Origin: Synchiropus splendidus
Taxonomy: Eukaryota > Chordata > Actinopteri > Syngnathiformes > Callionymidae
NCBI RefSeq assembly: GCF_027744825.2
Contig: NW_026527057.1
Coordinates: 124,001-188,000 of the forward strand
DNA length: 64,000 nt
Direction of reading: 5' to 3'
Position numbers and translations under genes: made by a program. The notes beneath the pieces were generated by a model. The model saw only the letters and a program-made list of their open reading frames with translations. It searched no databases and was not told the origin of the DNA. Shown piece by piece: positions 1 through 13,300 of the stretch. Within the stretch, counting starts at the first letter, position 1, and each line of letters starts with the position of its first letter.

Positions 1-196
1 ATGAATACGTAAGCATGAGAACAAAAAAAAAAAATATTAATCTTAAAACAGTACCTTCGCACAATACATATTGACTTTCTAACTGTTGAATTAAGTTTTC
101 GCCACTGGTACCCACTGACAATTTTCACAAAGTTTTTATTTTAAACATCCACTTGTCATAATATATTCGAGGTTTGCAGTCTGTGTATCTTGCAAA

Positions 197-204
197 TGAC
201 GTCA
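197..204. promoter_or_regulatory. TGACGTCA palindrome (CRE/ATF-type site)
   Basis: A perfect 8-bp TGACGTCA, identical to the full cAMP-response element bound by CREB/ATF bZIP proteins in animals. It is preceded by TGCAAA. A single 8-mer can occur by chance and no adjacent gene is visible, so only the sequence match is certain. Function is unproven. Confidence 0.3.
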
Positions 205-208
205 TGCA

Positions 209-227
209 TACAGTAATTGTTACTGTA
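209..227. repeat. 19-bp dyad: 8-bp perfect inverted repeat, 3-bp spacer
   Basis: TACAGTAA (209-216) and TTACTGTA (220-227) are perfect reverse complements around TTG. It lies 5 bp after the TGACGTCA palindrome and about 10 bp before the TA tract. It could be a protein-binding dyad or a small hairpin. No role can be assigned. Confidence 0.6.
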
Positions 228-236
228 ACCACGTGC

Positions 237-364
<128 letters not shown>

Positions 365-445
365 GATTGAGATTGACTTCTGCACATCATAACACGACAC
401 ATTGACTACCTTACCGAAGGCAAATGGACAGCCGTTCAGGGATTG

Positions 446-581
446 AGCGCCAGTAGTTGGTTTCCTCATGGGAAATCCGAGCAGCCACACACGTAGTTTT
501 TTCCTTTTTTTTTTCAAAAAGATAGGCAGGAGGCAACTAATCACTACTTGAGCAAGCTACCTGCTACTGACGACTGGCGCT
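446..581. repeat. Short distant inverted repeat in the flank
   Basis: AGCGCCAGT at 446-454 is the exact reverse complement of ACTGGCGCT at 573-581. The match extends imperfectly by a few bases (AGT against CGT). The arms are about 118 bp apart and lie just before the satellite edge. They might be terminal arms of a small decayed mobile element, but no target-site duplication was identified. Chance occurrence remains possible. Confidence 0.3.
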
Positions 582-619
582 ACGGCAACAAAAAACTCGC
601 GTTCGGTGAGAACGTACCT

Positions 620-1030
620 TAAGAGAACCCGTATTCAGCCCAAGAAAAGGTGGTTCACAGACCGACAAAAATAAAAATGTTGCTAACTCTCTGAAACCAC
701 TATAGACAGGTTAAAACCCTACTGCAGCTACTAGAAAGACCGTTTCTACTATTTTGGCAGGTAGAATTTTCATGTTCAGTGGCCTCGCTGAGCAATCAGT
801 GAACAGTACAGAAAACGCGTTTTCAGCCAGAGTGACGGTGGTTTTGAGACTGACAAACATAAAAATGTTGATAACTTTCGAAAAACACTTCAGACAGCTT
901 AGATTTGATGTGAAACTACTAGAAAGACCCTTTCTGCTATAGTGGGAGGGGAAAATTTAATGATCTGAAGCTTCCCTGCAAAGTTATGGCACAAAGCAGA
1001 AAACGCATTTTCAGCCTGACATAAGGTGGG
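620..1030 (+). repeat. Degenerate edge monomers of the satellite
   Basis: A partial unit (620-654) matches the last 35 bp of the monomer at roughly three quarters of positions. It is followed by a strongly diverged monomer (655-842) and a moderately diverged one (843-1030). All are in exact 188-bp register with the array that follows. Upstream of 620 the match stops. Divergence that falls steeply inward is the usual picture at a satellite edge, where unequal exchange homogenises terminal copies poorly. Confidence 0.85.
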
Positions 1031-1218
1031 TTCCGGAACGCCAAACATAAAAATGTTGATAACTTTGGAAAAACACCTCAGACAGCTTAGATTTGATGTG
1101 CAACTACTAGAAAGACCCTTTCTGCTATAGTGGAATGTGAAAATTTAATGTTCTGAAGCTTCTCTGCAAAGTTATGACACAATGCAGAAAACCCATTTTC
1201 AGCCTGACATGAGGTGGG

Positions 1219-1970
1219 TTCCGGAACGCCAAACATAAAGATTTTGATAACTTTGGAAAAACACTTCAGACAGCTTAGATTAGATGTGCAACAACTAGAA
1301 AGACCCTTTCTACTATAGTGGGAGGTGAAAATTTCATGTTCTGAAGCTTCTCTGCTAAGTTAGGGCACAATGCAGATATCGCGTTTTCAGCCTGAGATAA
1401 GGTGGGTTCCGGAACGCCAAACATAAAAATGTTGATAACTTTGGAAAAACATTTCAGACAGCTTAGATTTGTTGTGCAAGTACTAGAAAGACCCTTTCTG
1501 CTATAGTGGGATGTGAAAATTTCATGTTCTGAAGCTTCCCTGCACAGTTGTGGCAAAATGCAGAAAACGCGTTTTCAGCCTGAAATAAGGTGGATTCCGG
1601 AACGCCAAAGATAAAAATGTTGATAACTTTGGAAAAACACTTCAGACAGCTAAGTTTTGATGTGCAACTACTAGAAAGACCCTTTCTGCTATTGTGGGAT
1701 GTGAAAATTTAATGTTCTGAAGCTTCTCTGCAAAGTTATGACACAATGCAGAAAACCCATTTTCAGCCTGACATGAGGTGGGTTCCGGAACGCCAAACAT
1801 AAAGATTTTGATAACTTTGGAAAAACACTTCAGACAGCTTAGATTAGATGTGCAACAACTAGAAAGACCCTTTCTACTATAGTGGGAGCTGGAAATTTCA
1901 TGTTCTGAAGCTTCTCTGCAAAGTTATGGCACAATGCAGATATCGCGTTTTCAGCCTGAGATATGGTGGG
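1219..1970 (+). repeat. 3-monomer spaced duplication near the array edge
   Basis: The monomer at 1219-1406, with CATAAAGATTTTGATAAC and CAACAACTAG, recurs at 1783-1970. The preceding monomer, with TTTAATGTTCTG and AAAACCCATTTTC, recurs with it. The spacing is 564 bp (three monomers). It shows that local HOR formation already reaches to within about 500 bp of the edge. Confidence 0.75.
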
Positions 1971-4900
1971 TTCCGGAACGCCAAACATAAAAATGTTGAT
2001 AACTTTTGAAAAACACTTCAGACAGCTTGGATTTGATGTGCAACTCCTAGAAAGACCCTTTCTGCTATAGTGGGAGGTGAACATTTCATGTTCTGAAGCT
2101 TCCCTGCAAAGTTATGGCACGATGCAGAAAACGTGTTTTCAGCCTGAGATAAGGTTGGTTCCGGAACGCCAAACATAAAAATGTTGATAACTTTGGAAAA
2201 ACACTTCAGACAGCTTAGATTTGATGTGCAACTACTAGAAAGACCCTTTCTGCGATCGTGGGACGTGAAAATTTCATGTTCGGAAGCATCCATGCAAAAT
2301 TATGGCACAATGCAGAAAACGCGTTTTCAGCCAGAGATAAGGTCGATTCCGGAACGCCAAACATAAAAATGTTGATAACTTTTGAAAAACACTTCAGACA
2401 GCTTAGATTTGATGTGCAACTACTAGAAAGACCCTTTCTGCTGTAGTGGGAGGTGAAAATTTCATGTTCTGAAGCTTCTCTGCAAAGTAATGGCACTATG
2501 CAGAAAACGCGTTTTCAGCCTGAGATGACGTCGATTCCGGAACGCCAAACATAAAAATGTTGATAACTTTGGAAAAACACGTCAGACAGCTTAGATTTGA
2601 TGTGCAACTACTCGAAAGACCCTTTCTGCTATAGTGGGAGGTGAAATTTTCATGTTCTGAAGCTTCCCTCCAAATTTATGGCACAATGCAGAAAACGCGT
2701 TTTCAGCCTGAGATAAGGTCGATTCCGGAACGGCAAACATAAAAATGTTGATAACTTTGGAAAAACACTTCAGACCGCATAGATTTGATGTGCAACTACT
2801 AGAAAGACCCTTTCTGCTATAGTGGGAGGTGAAAATTTCATGTTCTGAAGCTTCCCTGCAAAGTTATGGCACAATGCAGAAAACGCGTTTTCAGCCTGAG
2901 ATAAGGTCGATTCCGGAATGCCAAACATAAAAATGTTGATAACTTTGGAAAAACACTTCAGACAGCTTAGATTTGATGTGCAACTACTAGAAAGACCATT
3001 TCTGCGATAGTGGGACATGAAAATTTCATGATCGGAAGCATCCATGCAAAGTTATGGCACAATGCAAAAAACGCGTTTTCAGCCTGAGATAAGGTCGATT
3101 CCGGAACGCCAAACATAAAAATGTTGATAACTTTGGAAAAACACTTCAGACAGCTTAGATTTGATGAGCAACTACTAAAAAGACCCTTTCTGCTATAGTA
3201 GGAGGCCAAAATTTCATGTTCGGAAGCATCCATGCAAAGTAATGGCACAATGCAGAAAACGCGTTTTCAGCCTGAGATGAGGTGGGTTCCGAAACGCCAA
3301 ACATAAAAATGTTGATAACTTTGGAAAAACACTTCAGACAGCTTCGATTTGATGTGCAACTGCTAGAAACACCCTTTCTGCTATAGTGGGAGGTGAAATT
3401 TTCATGTTCTGAAGCTTCCCTCCAAATTTATGGCACAATGCTGAAAACGCGTTTTCAGCCTGAGATAAGGTCGATTCCGGAACGCCAAACATAAAAATGT
3501 TGATAACTTTGGAAAATCACTTCTGACCGCACAGATTTGATGTGCAACTACTAGAAAGACCCTTTCTGCTATAGTGGGAGGTGAAAATTTCATGTTCTGA
3601 AGCTTCCCTGCAAAGTTATGGCACAATGCAGAAAACGCGTTATCAGTCTGAAATAAGGTCGATTCCGGAATGCCAAACATAAAAATGTTGATAACTTTGG
3701 AAAAACACTTCAGACAGCTTAGATTTGATGTGCAACAACTAGAAAGACCCTTTCTACTATAGTGGGAGGTGAAAATTTCATGTTCTGAAGCTTCTCTGCA
3801 AAGTTATGGCACAATGCAGAAAACACGTTTTCAGCCTGAGATAAGGTCGATTCTGGAACGCCAAACATAAAAATGTTGATAACTTTGGAAAAACATTTCA
3901 GACAGCTTAGATTTGATGTGCAAGTACTAGAAAGACCCTTTCTGCTATAGTGGGATGTGAAAATTTCATGTTCTGAAGCTTCCCTGCAAAGATATGCCAC
4001 AATGCAGAAAACGCATTTTCAGCCTGAGATTAGGTGGGTTCCGGAAGGCCAAACATAAAAATGTTGATAACTTTGGAAAAACACCTCAGACAGTTTAGAT
4101 TAGATGTGCAACAACTAGAAAGACCCTTTCTACTATAGTGGGAGGTGAAAATTTCATGTTCTGAAGCTTCTCTGCAAAGTTATGGCACAATGCAGAAAAC
4201 ATGTTTTCAGCCTGAGATAAGGTCGATTCTGGAACGCCAAACATAAAAATGTTGATAACTTTGGAAAAACATTTCAGACAGCTTAGATTTGATGTGCAAG
4301 TACTAGAAAGACCCTTTTTGCGATAGTGGGATGTGAAAATTTCATGTTCTGATGCATCCCTGCATAGTTATGCCAAAAAGCAGAAAATGCATTTTCAGCC
4401 TGAGATAAGGTCGATTCCGGAACGCCAAACATAAAAATGTTGATAACTTTCGAAAAACAGTTCAGACAGCTTAGATTTGATGTGCAACTACTAGAAAGAC
4501 CATTTTTGCTATAGTGGGAGGTTAAATTTCATGTTCTGAAGCTTCCCTGCAAAGTTATGGCACGATGCAGAAAACGTGTTTTCAGCCTGATATAAGGTTG
4601 GTTCCGGAACGCCAAACATAAAAATGTTGATAACTTTGGAAAAACACTTCAGACAGCTTAGATTTGATGTGCAACTACTAGAAAGACCCTTTCTGCGATA
4701 GTGGGACGTGAAAATTTCATGTTCGGAAGCATCCATACAAAGTTATGGCACGATGCAGAAAACGTGTTTTCAGACTGAGATAAGGTTGGTTCCGGAACGC
4801 CAAACATAAAAATGTTGATAACTTTGGAAAAACACTTCAGACAGCTTAGATTTGATGTGCAACTACTAGAAAGACCCTTTCTGCGATAGTGGGACTTGAA

Positions 4901-5344
4901 AATTTCATGTTCGGAAGCATCCATGCAAAGTTATGGCACAATGCAGAAAACGCGTTTTCAGCCAGAGATAAGGTCGATTCCGGAACGCCAAACATAAAAA
5001 TGTTGATAACTTTCGAAAAACACTTCAGACAGCTTAGATTTGATGTGCAACAACTAGAAAGACCCTTTCTACTATAGTGGGAGGTGAAAATTTCATGTTC
5101 TGAAGCTTCTCTGCAAAGTTATTGCACAATGCAGAAAACACGTTTTCAGCCTGAGATAAGGTCGATTCTGGAACGCCAAACATAAAAATGTTGATAACTT
5201 TGGAAAAACATTTCAGACAGCTTAGATTTGATGTGCAAGTACTAGAAAGACCCTTTTTGCGATAGTGGGATGTGAAAATTTCATGTTCTGATGCATCCAT
5301 GCATAGTTATGCCAAAAAGCAGAAAATGTATTTTCAGCCTGAGA

Positions 5345-6130
5345 TAAGGTCGATTCCGGAACGCCAAACATAAAAATGTTGATAACTTTCGAAAAACAGT
5401 TCAGACAGCTTAGATTTGATGTGCAACTACTAGAAAGACCATTTTTGCTACAGTGGGAGGTCAAAATTTCATGTTCTGAAGCTTCCCTGCAAAGTTATGG
5501 GACAATGCAGAAAAGGATTTTTCATCCTGAGATAAGGTCGATTCCGGAACGCCAAAAATAAAAATGTTGATAACTTTTGAAAAACACTTCAGACAGCTTA
5601 GATTTGATGTGCAACTACTAGAAAGACCCTTTTTGCTATAGTGGGAGGTGAACATTTCATGTTCTGAAGCTTCTCTGCAAAGTTATGGCACGATGCAGAA
5701 AACGTGTTTTCAGCCTGAGATAAGGTTGGTTCCGGAACGCCAAACATAAAAATGTTGATAACTTTTGAAAAACACTTCAGACAGCTTGGATTTGATGTGC
5801 AACTCCTAGAAAGACCCTTTCTGCTATAGTGGGAGGTGAACATTTCATGTTCTGAAGATTCCCTGCAAAGTTATGGCACGATGCAGAAAACGTGTTTTCA
5901 GCCTGAGATAAGGTTGGTTCCGGAACGCCAAACATAAAAATGTTGATTACTTTGGAAAAACACTTCAGACAGCTTAGATCTGATGTGCAACTACTAGAAA
6001 GACCCTTTCTGCGATAGTGGGACGTGAAAATTTCATGTTCGGAAGCATCCATGCAAAATTATGGCACAATGCAGAAAACGCGTTTTCAGCCAGAGATAAG
6101 GTCGATTCCGGAACGCCAAACATAAAAATG
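5345..6130 (+). repeat. D1 block, copy 1 of a 13-monomer spaced repeat
   Basis: This roughly 785-bp block has a close copy at 7789-8574, offset 2444 bp (13 x 188). Shared rare variants include AAAAGGATTTTTCATCC, the GAACGCCAAAAAT tail and GTGCAACTCCTAG. Differences are single bases, for example GAAGATTCC against GAAGCTTCC and GATCTGATG against GATTTGATG. Both ends diverge sharply, so the duplication boundaries lie inside monomers. Confidence 0.8.
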
Positions 6131-6889
6131 TTGATAACTTTCGAAAAACACTTCAGACAGCTTAGATTTGATGTGCAACTGCTAGAAACACCCTTACTGT
6201 TGTAGTGGGATGTGAAAATTTCATGTTCTTAAGCTTCTCTGCAAAGTAATGGCACAATGCAGAAAACGCGTTTTCAGCCTGAGATGAGGTCGATTCCGGA
6301 ACGCCAAACATAAAAATGTTGATAACTTTGGAAAAACACGTCAGACAGCTTAGATTTGATGTGCAACTACTCGAAAGACCCTTTCTGCTATAGTGGGAGG
6401 TGAAATTTTCATGTTCTGAAGCTTCCCTCCAAATTTATGGCACAATGCAGAAAACGCGTTTTCAGCCTGAGATAAGGTCGATTCCGGAACGGCAAACATA
6501 AAAATGTTGATAACTTTGGAAAAACACTTCAGACCGCATAGAATTGATGTGCAACTACTAGAAAGACCCTTTCTGCTATAGTGGGAGGTGAAAATTTCAT
6601 GTTCTGAAGCTTCCCTGCAAAGTTATGGCACAATGCAAAAAACGCGTTTTCAGCCTGAGATAAGGCCGATTCCGGAATGCCAAACATAAAAATGTTGATA
6701 ACTTTGGAAAAACACTTCAGACAGCTTAGATTTGATTTGCAACTACTAGAAAGACCCTTTCTGCGATAGTGGGACATGAAAATTTCATGTTCGGAAGCAT
6801 CCATGCAAAGTTATGGCACAATGCAGAAAACGCGTTTTCAGCCTGAGATGAGGTGGGTTCCGGAACGCCAAACATAAAAATGTTGATAA

Positions 6890-7830
6890 CTTTGGAAAAA
6901 CACTTCAGACAGCTTCGATTTGATGTGCAACTATTAGAAAGACCCTTTCTGCTACAGTGGGAGGTGAACATTTCATGTTCTGAAGCTTTCCTGTAAAGTT
7001 ATGTCACAATGCGTAAAACGCGTTTTCAGCCTGAGATAAGGTCGATTCCGGAACGCCGAACATAAAAACGTTGATAACTTTTGAAAAACACTTCAGACAG
7101 CTTAGATTTGATGTGCAACTGCAAGAAACACCCTTTCTGTTGTAGTGGGAGGTGAAAATTTCATGTTCTGAAGCTTCTCTGCAAAGTAATGGCACAATGC
7201 AGAAAACGCGTTTTCAGCCTGAGATGAGGTCGATTCCGGAACGCCGAACATAAAAATGTTGATAACTTTGGAAAAACACGTCAGACAGCTTAGATTTGAT
7301 GTGCAACTGCTAGAAACACCCTTTCTGCTATAGTGGGAGGTGAAATTTTCATGTTCTGAAGCTTCCCTCCAAATTTATGGCACAATGCTGAAAACGCGTT
7401 TTCAGCCTGAGATAAGGTCGATTCCGGAACGCCAAACATAAAAATGTTGATAACTTTGGAAAATCACTTCTGACCGCACAGATTTGATGTGCAACTACTA
7501 GAAAGACCCTTTCTGCTATAGTGGGAGGTGAAAATTTCATGTTCTGAAGCTTCCCTGCAAAGTTATGGCACAATGCAGAAAACGCGTTTTCAGCCTGAAA
7601 TAAGGTCGATTCCGGAATGCCAAACATAAAAATGTTGATAACTTTGGAAAAACACTTCAGACAGCTTAGATTTGATGTGCAACTACTAGAAAGACCGTTT
7701 CTGCGATAGTGGGACATGAAAATTTCATGTTCGGAAGCATCCATGCAAAGTTATGGCACAATGCAGAAAACGCGTTTTCAGCCTGAGATAAGGTCGATTC
7801 CGGAATGCCAAACATAAAAATGTTGATAAC
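6890..7830 (+). repeat. D1 block, copy 1 of a 9-monomer spaced repeat
   Basis: About 940 bp with a close copy at 8582-9522, offset 1692 bp (9 x 188). Shared rare variants are CTGTAAAGTTATGTCAC, the GCAAGAAACACCC and GCTAGAAACACCC monomers, and TCACTTCTGACCGCAC. Confidence 0.8.
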
Positions 7831-8574
7831 TTTCGAAAAACAGTTCAGACAGCTTAGATTTGATGTGCAACTACTAGAAAGACCATTTTTGCTACAGTGG
7901 GAGGTCAAAATTTCATGTTCTGAAGCTTCCCTGCAAAGTTATGGGACAATGCAGAAAAGGATTTTTCATCCTGAGATAAGGTCGATTCCGGAACGCCAAA
8001 AATTAAAATGTTGATAACTTTTGAAAAACACTTCAGACAGCTTAGATTTGATGTGCAACTACTAGAAAGACCCTTTCTGCTATAGTGGGAGGTGAACATT
8101 TCATGTTCTGAAGCTTCTCTGCAAAGTTATGGCACGATGCAGAAAACGTGTTTTCAGCCTGAGATAAGGTTGGTTCCGGAACGCCAAACATAAAAATGTT
8201 GATAACTTTTGAAAAACACTTCAGACAGCTTGGATTTGATGTGCAACTCCTAGAAAGACCCTTTCTGCTATAGTGGGAGGTGAACATTTCATGTTCTGAA
8301 GCTTCCCTGCAAAGTTATGGCACGATGCAGAAAACGTGTTTTCAGCCTGAGATAAGGTTGGTTCCGGAACGCCAAACATAAAAATGTTGATAACTTTGGA
8401 AAAACACTTCAGACAGCTTAGATTTGATGTGCAACTACTAGAAAGACCCTTTCTGCGATAGTGGGACGTGAAAATTTCATGTTCGGAAGCATCCATGCAA
8501 AATTATGGCACAATGCAGAAAACGCGTTTTCAGCCAGAGATAAGGTCGATTCCGGAACGCCAAACATAAAAATG
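7789..8574 (+). repeat. D1 block, copy 2 of a 13-monomer spaced repeat
   Basis: Copy of 5345-6130 at +2444 bp. It overlaps the end of another duplicated block (6890-7830, copied to 8582-9522), so two duplications of different register are nested in the same 3 kb. Confidence 0.8.
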
Positions 8575-8581
8575 TTGATAA

Positions 8582-9522
8582 CTTTGGAAAAACACTTCAG
8601 ACAGCTTCGATTTGATGTGCAACTACTAGAAAGACCCTTTCTGCTACAGTGGGACGTGAACATTTCATGTTCTGAAGCTTCCCTGTAAAGTTATGTCACA
8701 ATGCGTAAAACGCGTTTTCAGCCTGAGATAAGGTCGATTCCGGAACGCCAAACATAAAAACGTTGATAACTTTTGAAAAACACTTCAGACAGCTTAGATT
8801 TGATGTGCAACTGCAAGAAACACCCTTTCTGTTGTAGTGGGAGGTGAAAATTTCATGTTCTGAAGCTTCTCTGCAAAGTAATGGCACAATGCAGAAAACG
8901 CGTTTTCAGCCTGAGATGAGGTCGATTCCGGAATGCCGAACATAAAAATGTTGATAACTTTGGAAAAACACGTCAGACAGCTTAGATTTGATGTGCAACT
9001 GCTAGAAACACCCTTTCTGCTATAGTGGGAGGTGAAATTTTCATGTTCTGAAGCTTCCCTCCAAATTTATGGCAATATGCTGAAAACGCGTTTTCAGCCT
9101 GAGATAAGGTCGATTCCGGAACGCCAAACATAAAAATGTTGATAACTTTGGACAATCACTTCTGACCGCACAGATTTGATGTGCAACTACTAGAAAGACC
9201 CTTTCTGCTATAGTGGGAGGTGAAAATTTCATGTTCTGAAGCTTCCCTGCAAAGTTATGGCACAATGCAGAAAACGCGTTTTCAGCCTGAAATAAGGTCG
9301 ATTCCGGAATGCCAAACATAAAAATGTTGATAACTTTGGAAAAATACTTCAGACAGCTTAGATTTGATGTGCAACTACTAGAAAGACCGTTTCTGCGATA
9401 GTGGGACATGAAAATTTCATGTTCGGAAGCATCTATGCAAAGTTATGGCACAATGCAGAAAATGCGTTTTCAGCCTGAGATAAGGTCGATTCCGGAATGC
9501 CAAACATAAAAATGTTGATAAC
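8582..9522 (+). repeat. D1 block, copy 2 of a 9-monomer spaced repeat
   Basis: Copy of 6890-7830 with a handful of substitutions, for example AAATACTTC for AAACACTTC and CATCTATGC for CATCCATGC. Confidence 0.8.
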
Positions 9523-10340
9523 TTTGGAAAAATACTTCAGACAGCTTAGATTTGATGTGCAACTACTAGAAAGACCCTTTCTGCGATACTGGGACATGAA
9601 AATTTCATATTCGGAAGCATCCATGCAAAGTTATGGCACAATGCAAAAAACGCGTTTTCAGCCTGAGATAAGGTCGATTCCGGAACGCCAAACATAAAAA
9701 TGTTGATAACTTTCGAAAAACACTTCAGCCAGCTTAGATTTGATGTGCAACTACTAAAAAGACCCTTTCTGCTATAGTAGGAGGCCAAAATTTCATTTTC
9801 TGAAGCTTCCCTGCAAAGTTATGGCACAATGCAGACAATTCGTTTTCAGCATGAGATAAGGTCGATTCTGGAAAGCCAAACATAAAAATGTTGATAACTT
9901 TCGAAAAACACTTCAGACAGCTTAGATTTGATGTGCAACTACTAGAAAGACCCTTTCTGCTATAGTGGGAGGTCAAAATTTCATGTTCTGAAGCTTCCCT
10001 GGAAAGTTATGGGAAATTGCAGAAAACGATTTTTCATCCTGAGATAAGGTGGGTTCCGGAACGCCAAGCGTAAAAATGTTGATAACTTTGGAACAACACT
10101 TCAGACATCTTAGATTTGATGTGCAACTACTATAAAGACCCTTTCTGCTATAGTGGGAGGTAAAAATTTCATGTTCGGAAGCTTCCATGCAAAGTTATGG
10201 CACAATGCAGACAAGGCGTTTTCAGCCTGAGACAAGGTCGATTCTGGAACGCCAAACATAAAAATGTTGATAACTTTCGAAAAAACACTTCAGACAGCTT
10301 AGATTTCATGTGCAACTACTAGAAAGACCCTTTCTGCTAT

Positions 10341-13300
10341 AGTGTTAGGTCAAAATTTCATGTTCTGAAGCTTCCCTGGAAAGTTATGGAACAATGCAGA
10401 AAACAATTTTTCATCCTGAGATAAGGTCGATTCTGTAACGCCAAACATAAAAATGTTGATAACTTTGGAAAAACACTTCAGACAGCTTAGATTTGATGTG
10501 GAACTTCTAGAAAGACCCTTTGTGCTATAGTGGGAGGTGAACATTTCATGTTCTGAAGCTTCCCTGAGAAGTTATGGCACAATGCAGAAAACGCGTTTTC
10601 AGCCTGAGATAAGGTCGATTTAGGAACACCAAACATAAAAATGTTGATATCTATGGAAAAACACTTCAGACAGCTTAGATTTGATGTGCAACGACTAGAA
10701 AGACCCTTTCTACTATAGTGGGAGGTGAACATTTCATTTTCTGAAGCTTCCCTGAAAAGTTATGGCACAATGCGTTAAACGCCTTTTCAGCCTGAGATAA
10801 GGTCGATTCCGGCACGCCAAACATAAAAATGTTGATAACTATGGAAAAACACTTCAGACAGCTAATATTTGATGTGCAACTACTAGAAAGACCGTTTCTG
10901 CTATAGTGGGAGGTGAACATTTCATGTTCTGAAGCTTCCCTGAGAAGTTGTGGCACAATGCGTAAAAAGCGTTTTCAGCCTGAGATAAGGTGGGTTCCGA
11001 AACGCCAAACGTAAAAATGTTTATCACTTTGGAACAACACTTCAGACAGCATAGATTTGATGTGCAACTGCTAGAAAGACCCTTTCTGCTATAGTGGGAG
11101 GTAAACATTTCATGTTCGGAAGCTTCCATGCAAAGTTATGGCACAATGCAGACAACGCGTTTTCAGCCTGAGATAAGGTCGATTCTGGAACGCCAAACAT
11201 AAAAATGTTGATAACTTACGAAAAACACTTCAGACAGCTTAGATTTGATGTGCAACTACTAGAAAGACCCTTTCTGCTATAGTGTTAGGTCAAAATTTCA
11301 TGTTCTGAAGCTTCCCTGGAAAGTTATGGGACAATGCAGAAAACAATTTTTCATCCTGAGATTAGGTCGATTCTGTAACTCCAAACATAAAAATGTTGAT
11401 AACTTTGGAAAAACACTTCAGACAGCTTAGATTTGATGTGCAACTTCTAGAAAGACCCTTTCTGCTATAGTGGGAGGTGAACATTTCATGTTCTGAAGCT
11501 TCCCTGAGAAGTTATGGCACAATGCAGAAAACGCGTTTTCAGCCTGAGATAAGGTCGATTTAGGAACCCCAAACATAAAAATGTTGATATCTATGGAAAA
11601 ACACTTCAGACAGCTTAGATTTGATGTTCAACGACTAGAAAGACCCTTTCTGCTATAGTGGGAGGTGAACATTTCATGTTCTGAAGCTTCCCTGAGAAGT
11701 TATGGCACAATGCAGAAAACGCTTTTCAGCCTGAGATAAGGTCGGTTCCGGAACGCCAATCATAAAAATGTTGATAACTTAGGAAAAACACTTCAGACAG
11801 CATAGATTTGATGTGCAACTACTATAAAGACCCTTTCTGCTATAGTGTTAGGTCAAAATTTCATGTTCTGAAGCTTCCCTGGAAAGTTATGGGACAATGC
11901 AGAAAACAATTTTTCATCCTGAGATTAGTTCGATTCTGTAACTCCAAACATAAAAATGTTGATAACTTTGGAAAAACACTTCAGACAGCTTAGATTTGAT
12001 GTGCAACTTCTAGAAAGACCCTTTCTGCTATAGTGGGAGGTGAACATTTCATGTTCTGAAGCTTCCCTGAGAAGTTATGGCACAATGCAGAAAACGCGTT
12101 TTCAGCCTGAGATAAGGTCGATTTAGGAACCCCAAACATAAAAATGTTGATATCTATGGAAAAACACTTCAGACAGCTTAGATTTGATGTTCAACGACTA
12201 GAAATACCCTTTCTGCTATAGTGGGAGGTGAACATTTCATGTTCTGAAGCGTCCCTGAGAAGTTATGGCACAATGCAGAAAACGCTTTTCAGCCTGAGAT
12301 AAGGTGGGTTCCGGAACGCCAATCATAAAAATGTTGATAACTTTGGAAAAACACTTCAGACAGCTTATATTTGATGTGCAACTACTAGAAAGACCCTTTC
12401 TGCTATAGTGGGAGGTGAACATTTCATGTTCTGAAGCTTCCCTCAGAAGTTGTGGCACAATGCGTAAAAAGCGTTTTCAGCCTGAGATAAGGTGGGTTCC
12501 GAAACGCCAAACGTAAAAATGTTTATCACTTTGGAACAACACTTCAGACAGCATAGATTTGATGTGCAACTGCTAGAAAGACCCTTTCTGCTATAGTGGG
12601 AGGTAAACATTTCATGTTCGGAAGCTTCCATGCAAAGTTATGGCACAATGCAGACAACGCGTTTTCAGCCTGAGATAAGGTCGATTCTGGAACACCAAAC
12701 ATAAAAATGTTGATAACTTTCGAAAAACACTTCAGACAGCTTAGATTTGATGTGCAACTACTAGAAAGACCCTTTCTGCTATAGTGTTAGGTCAAAATTT
12801 CATGTTCTGAAGCTTCCCTGGAAAGTTATGGGACAATGCAGAAAACAATTTTTCATCCTGAGATTAGGTCGATTCTGTAACTCCAAACATAAAAATGTTG
12901 ATAACTTTGGAAAAACACTTCAGACAGCTTAGATTTGATGTGCAACTTCTAGAAAGACCCTTTCTGCTATAGTGGGAGGTGAACATTTCATGTTCTGAAG
13001 CTTCCCTGAGAAGTTATGGCACAATGCAGAAAACGCGTTTTCAGCCTGAGATAAGGTCGATTTAGGAACCCCAAACATAAAAATGTTGATATCTATGGAA
13101 AAACACTTCAGACAGCTTAGATTTGATGTTCAACGACTAGAAATACCCTTTCTGCTATAGTGGGAGGTGAACATTTCATGTTCTGAAGCGTCCCTGAGAA
13201 GTTATGGCACAATGCAGAAAACGCTTTTCAGCCTGAGATAAGGTGGGTTCCGGAACGCCAATCATAAAAATGTTGATAACTTTGGAAAAACACTTCAGAC

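Larger units (their letters stand above)
1031..9900 (+). repeat. Satellite territory D1
   Basis: About 47 monomers. A common diagnostic is a subtype reading TGCGATAGTGGGAC with TCGGAAGCATCCATGC in place of the usual GAAGCTTCCCTGC (near 2281, 3031, 3221, 4910, 6041, 6797, 7738, 8487 and 9615). Other markers are CACGATGCAGAAAACGTG monomers and CTCCAAATTTATGG monomers. The territory is a mosaic of blocks reused at several spacings: about 2018-3050 recurs at 5777-6804 (3759 bp), 5345-6130 at 7789-8574 (2444 bp) and 6890-7830 at 8582-9522 (1692 bp). These are 20, 13 and 9 monomers apart. Confidence 0.75.
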
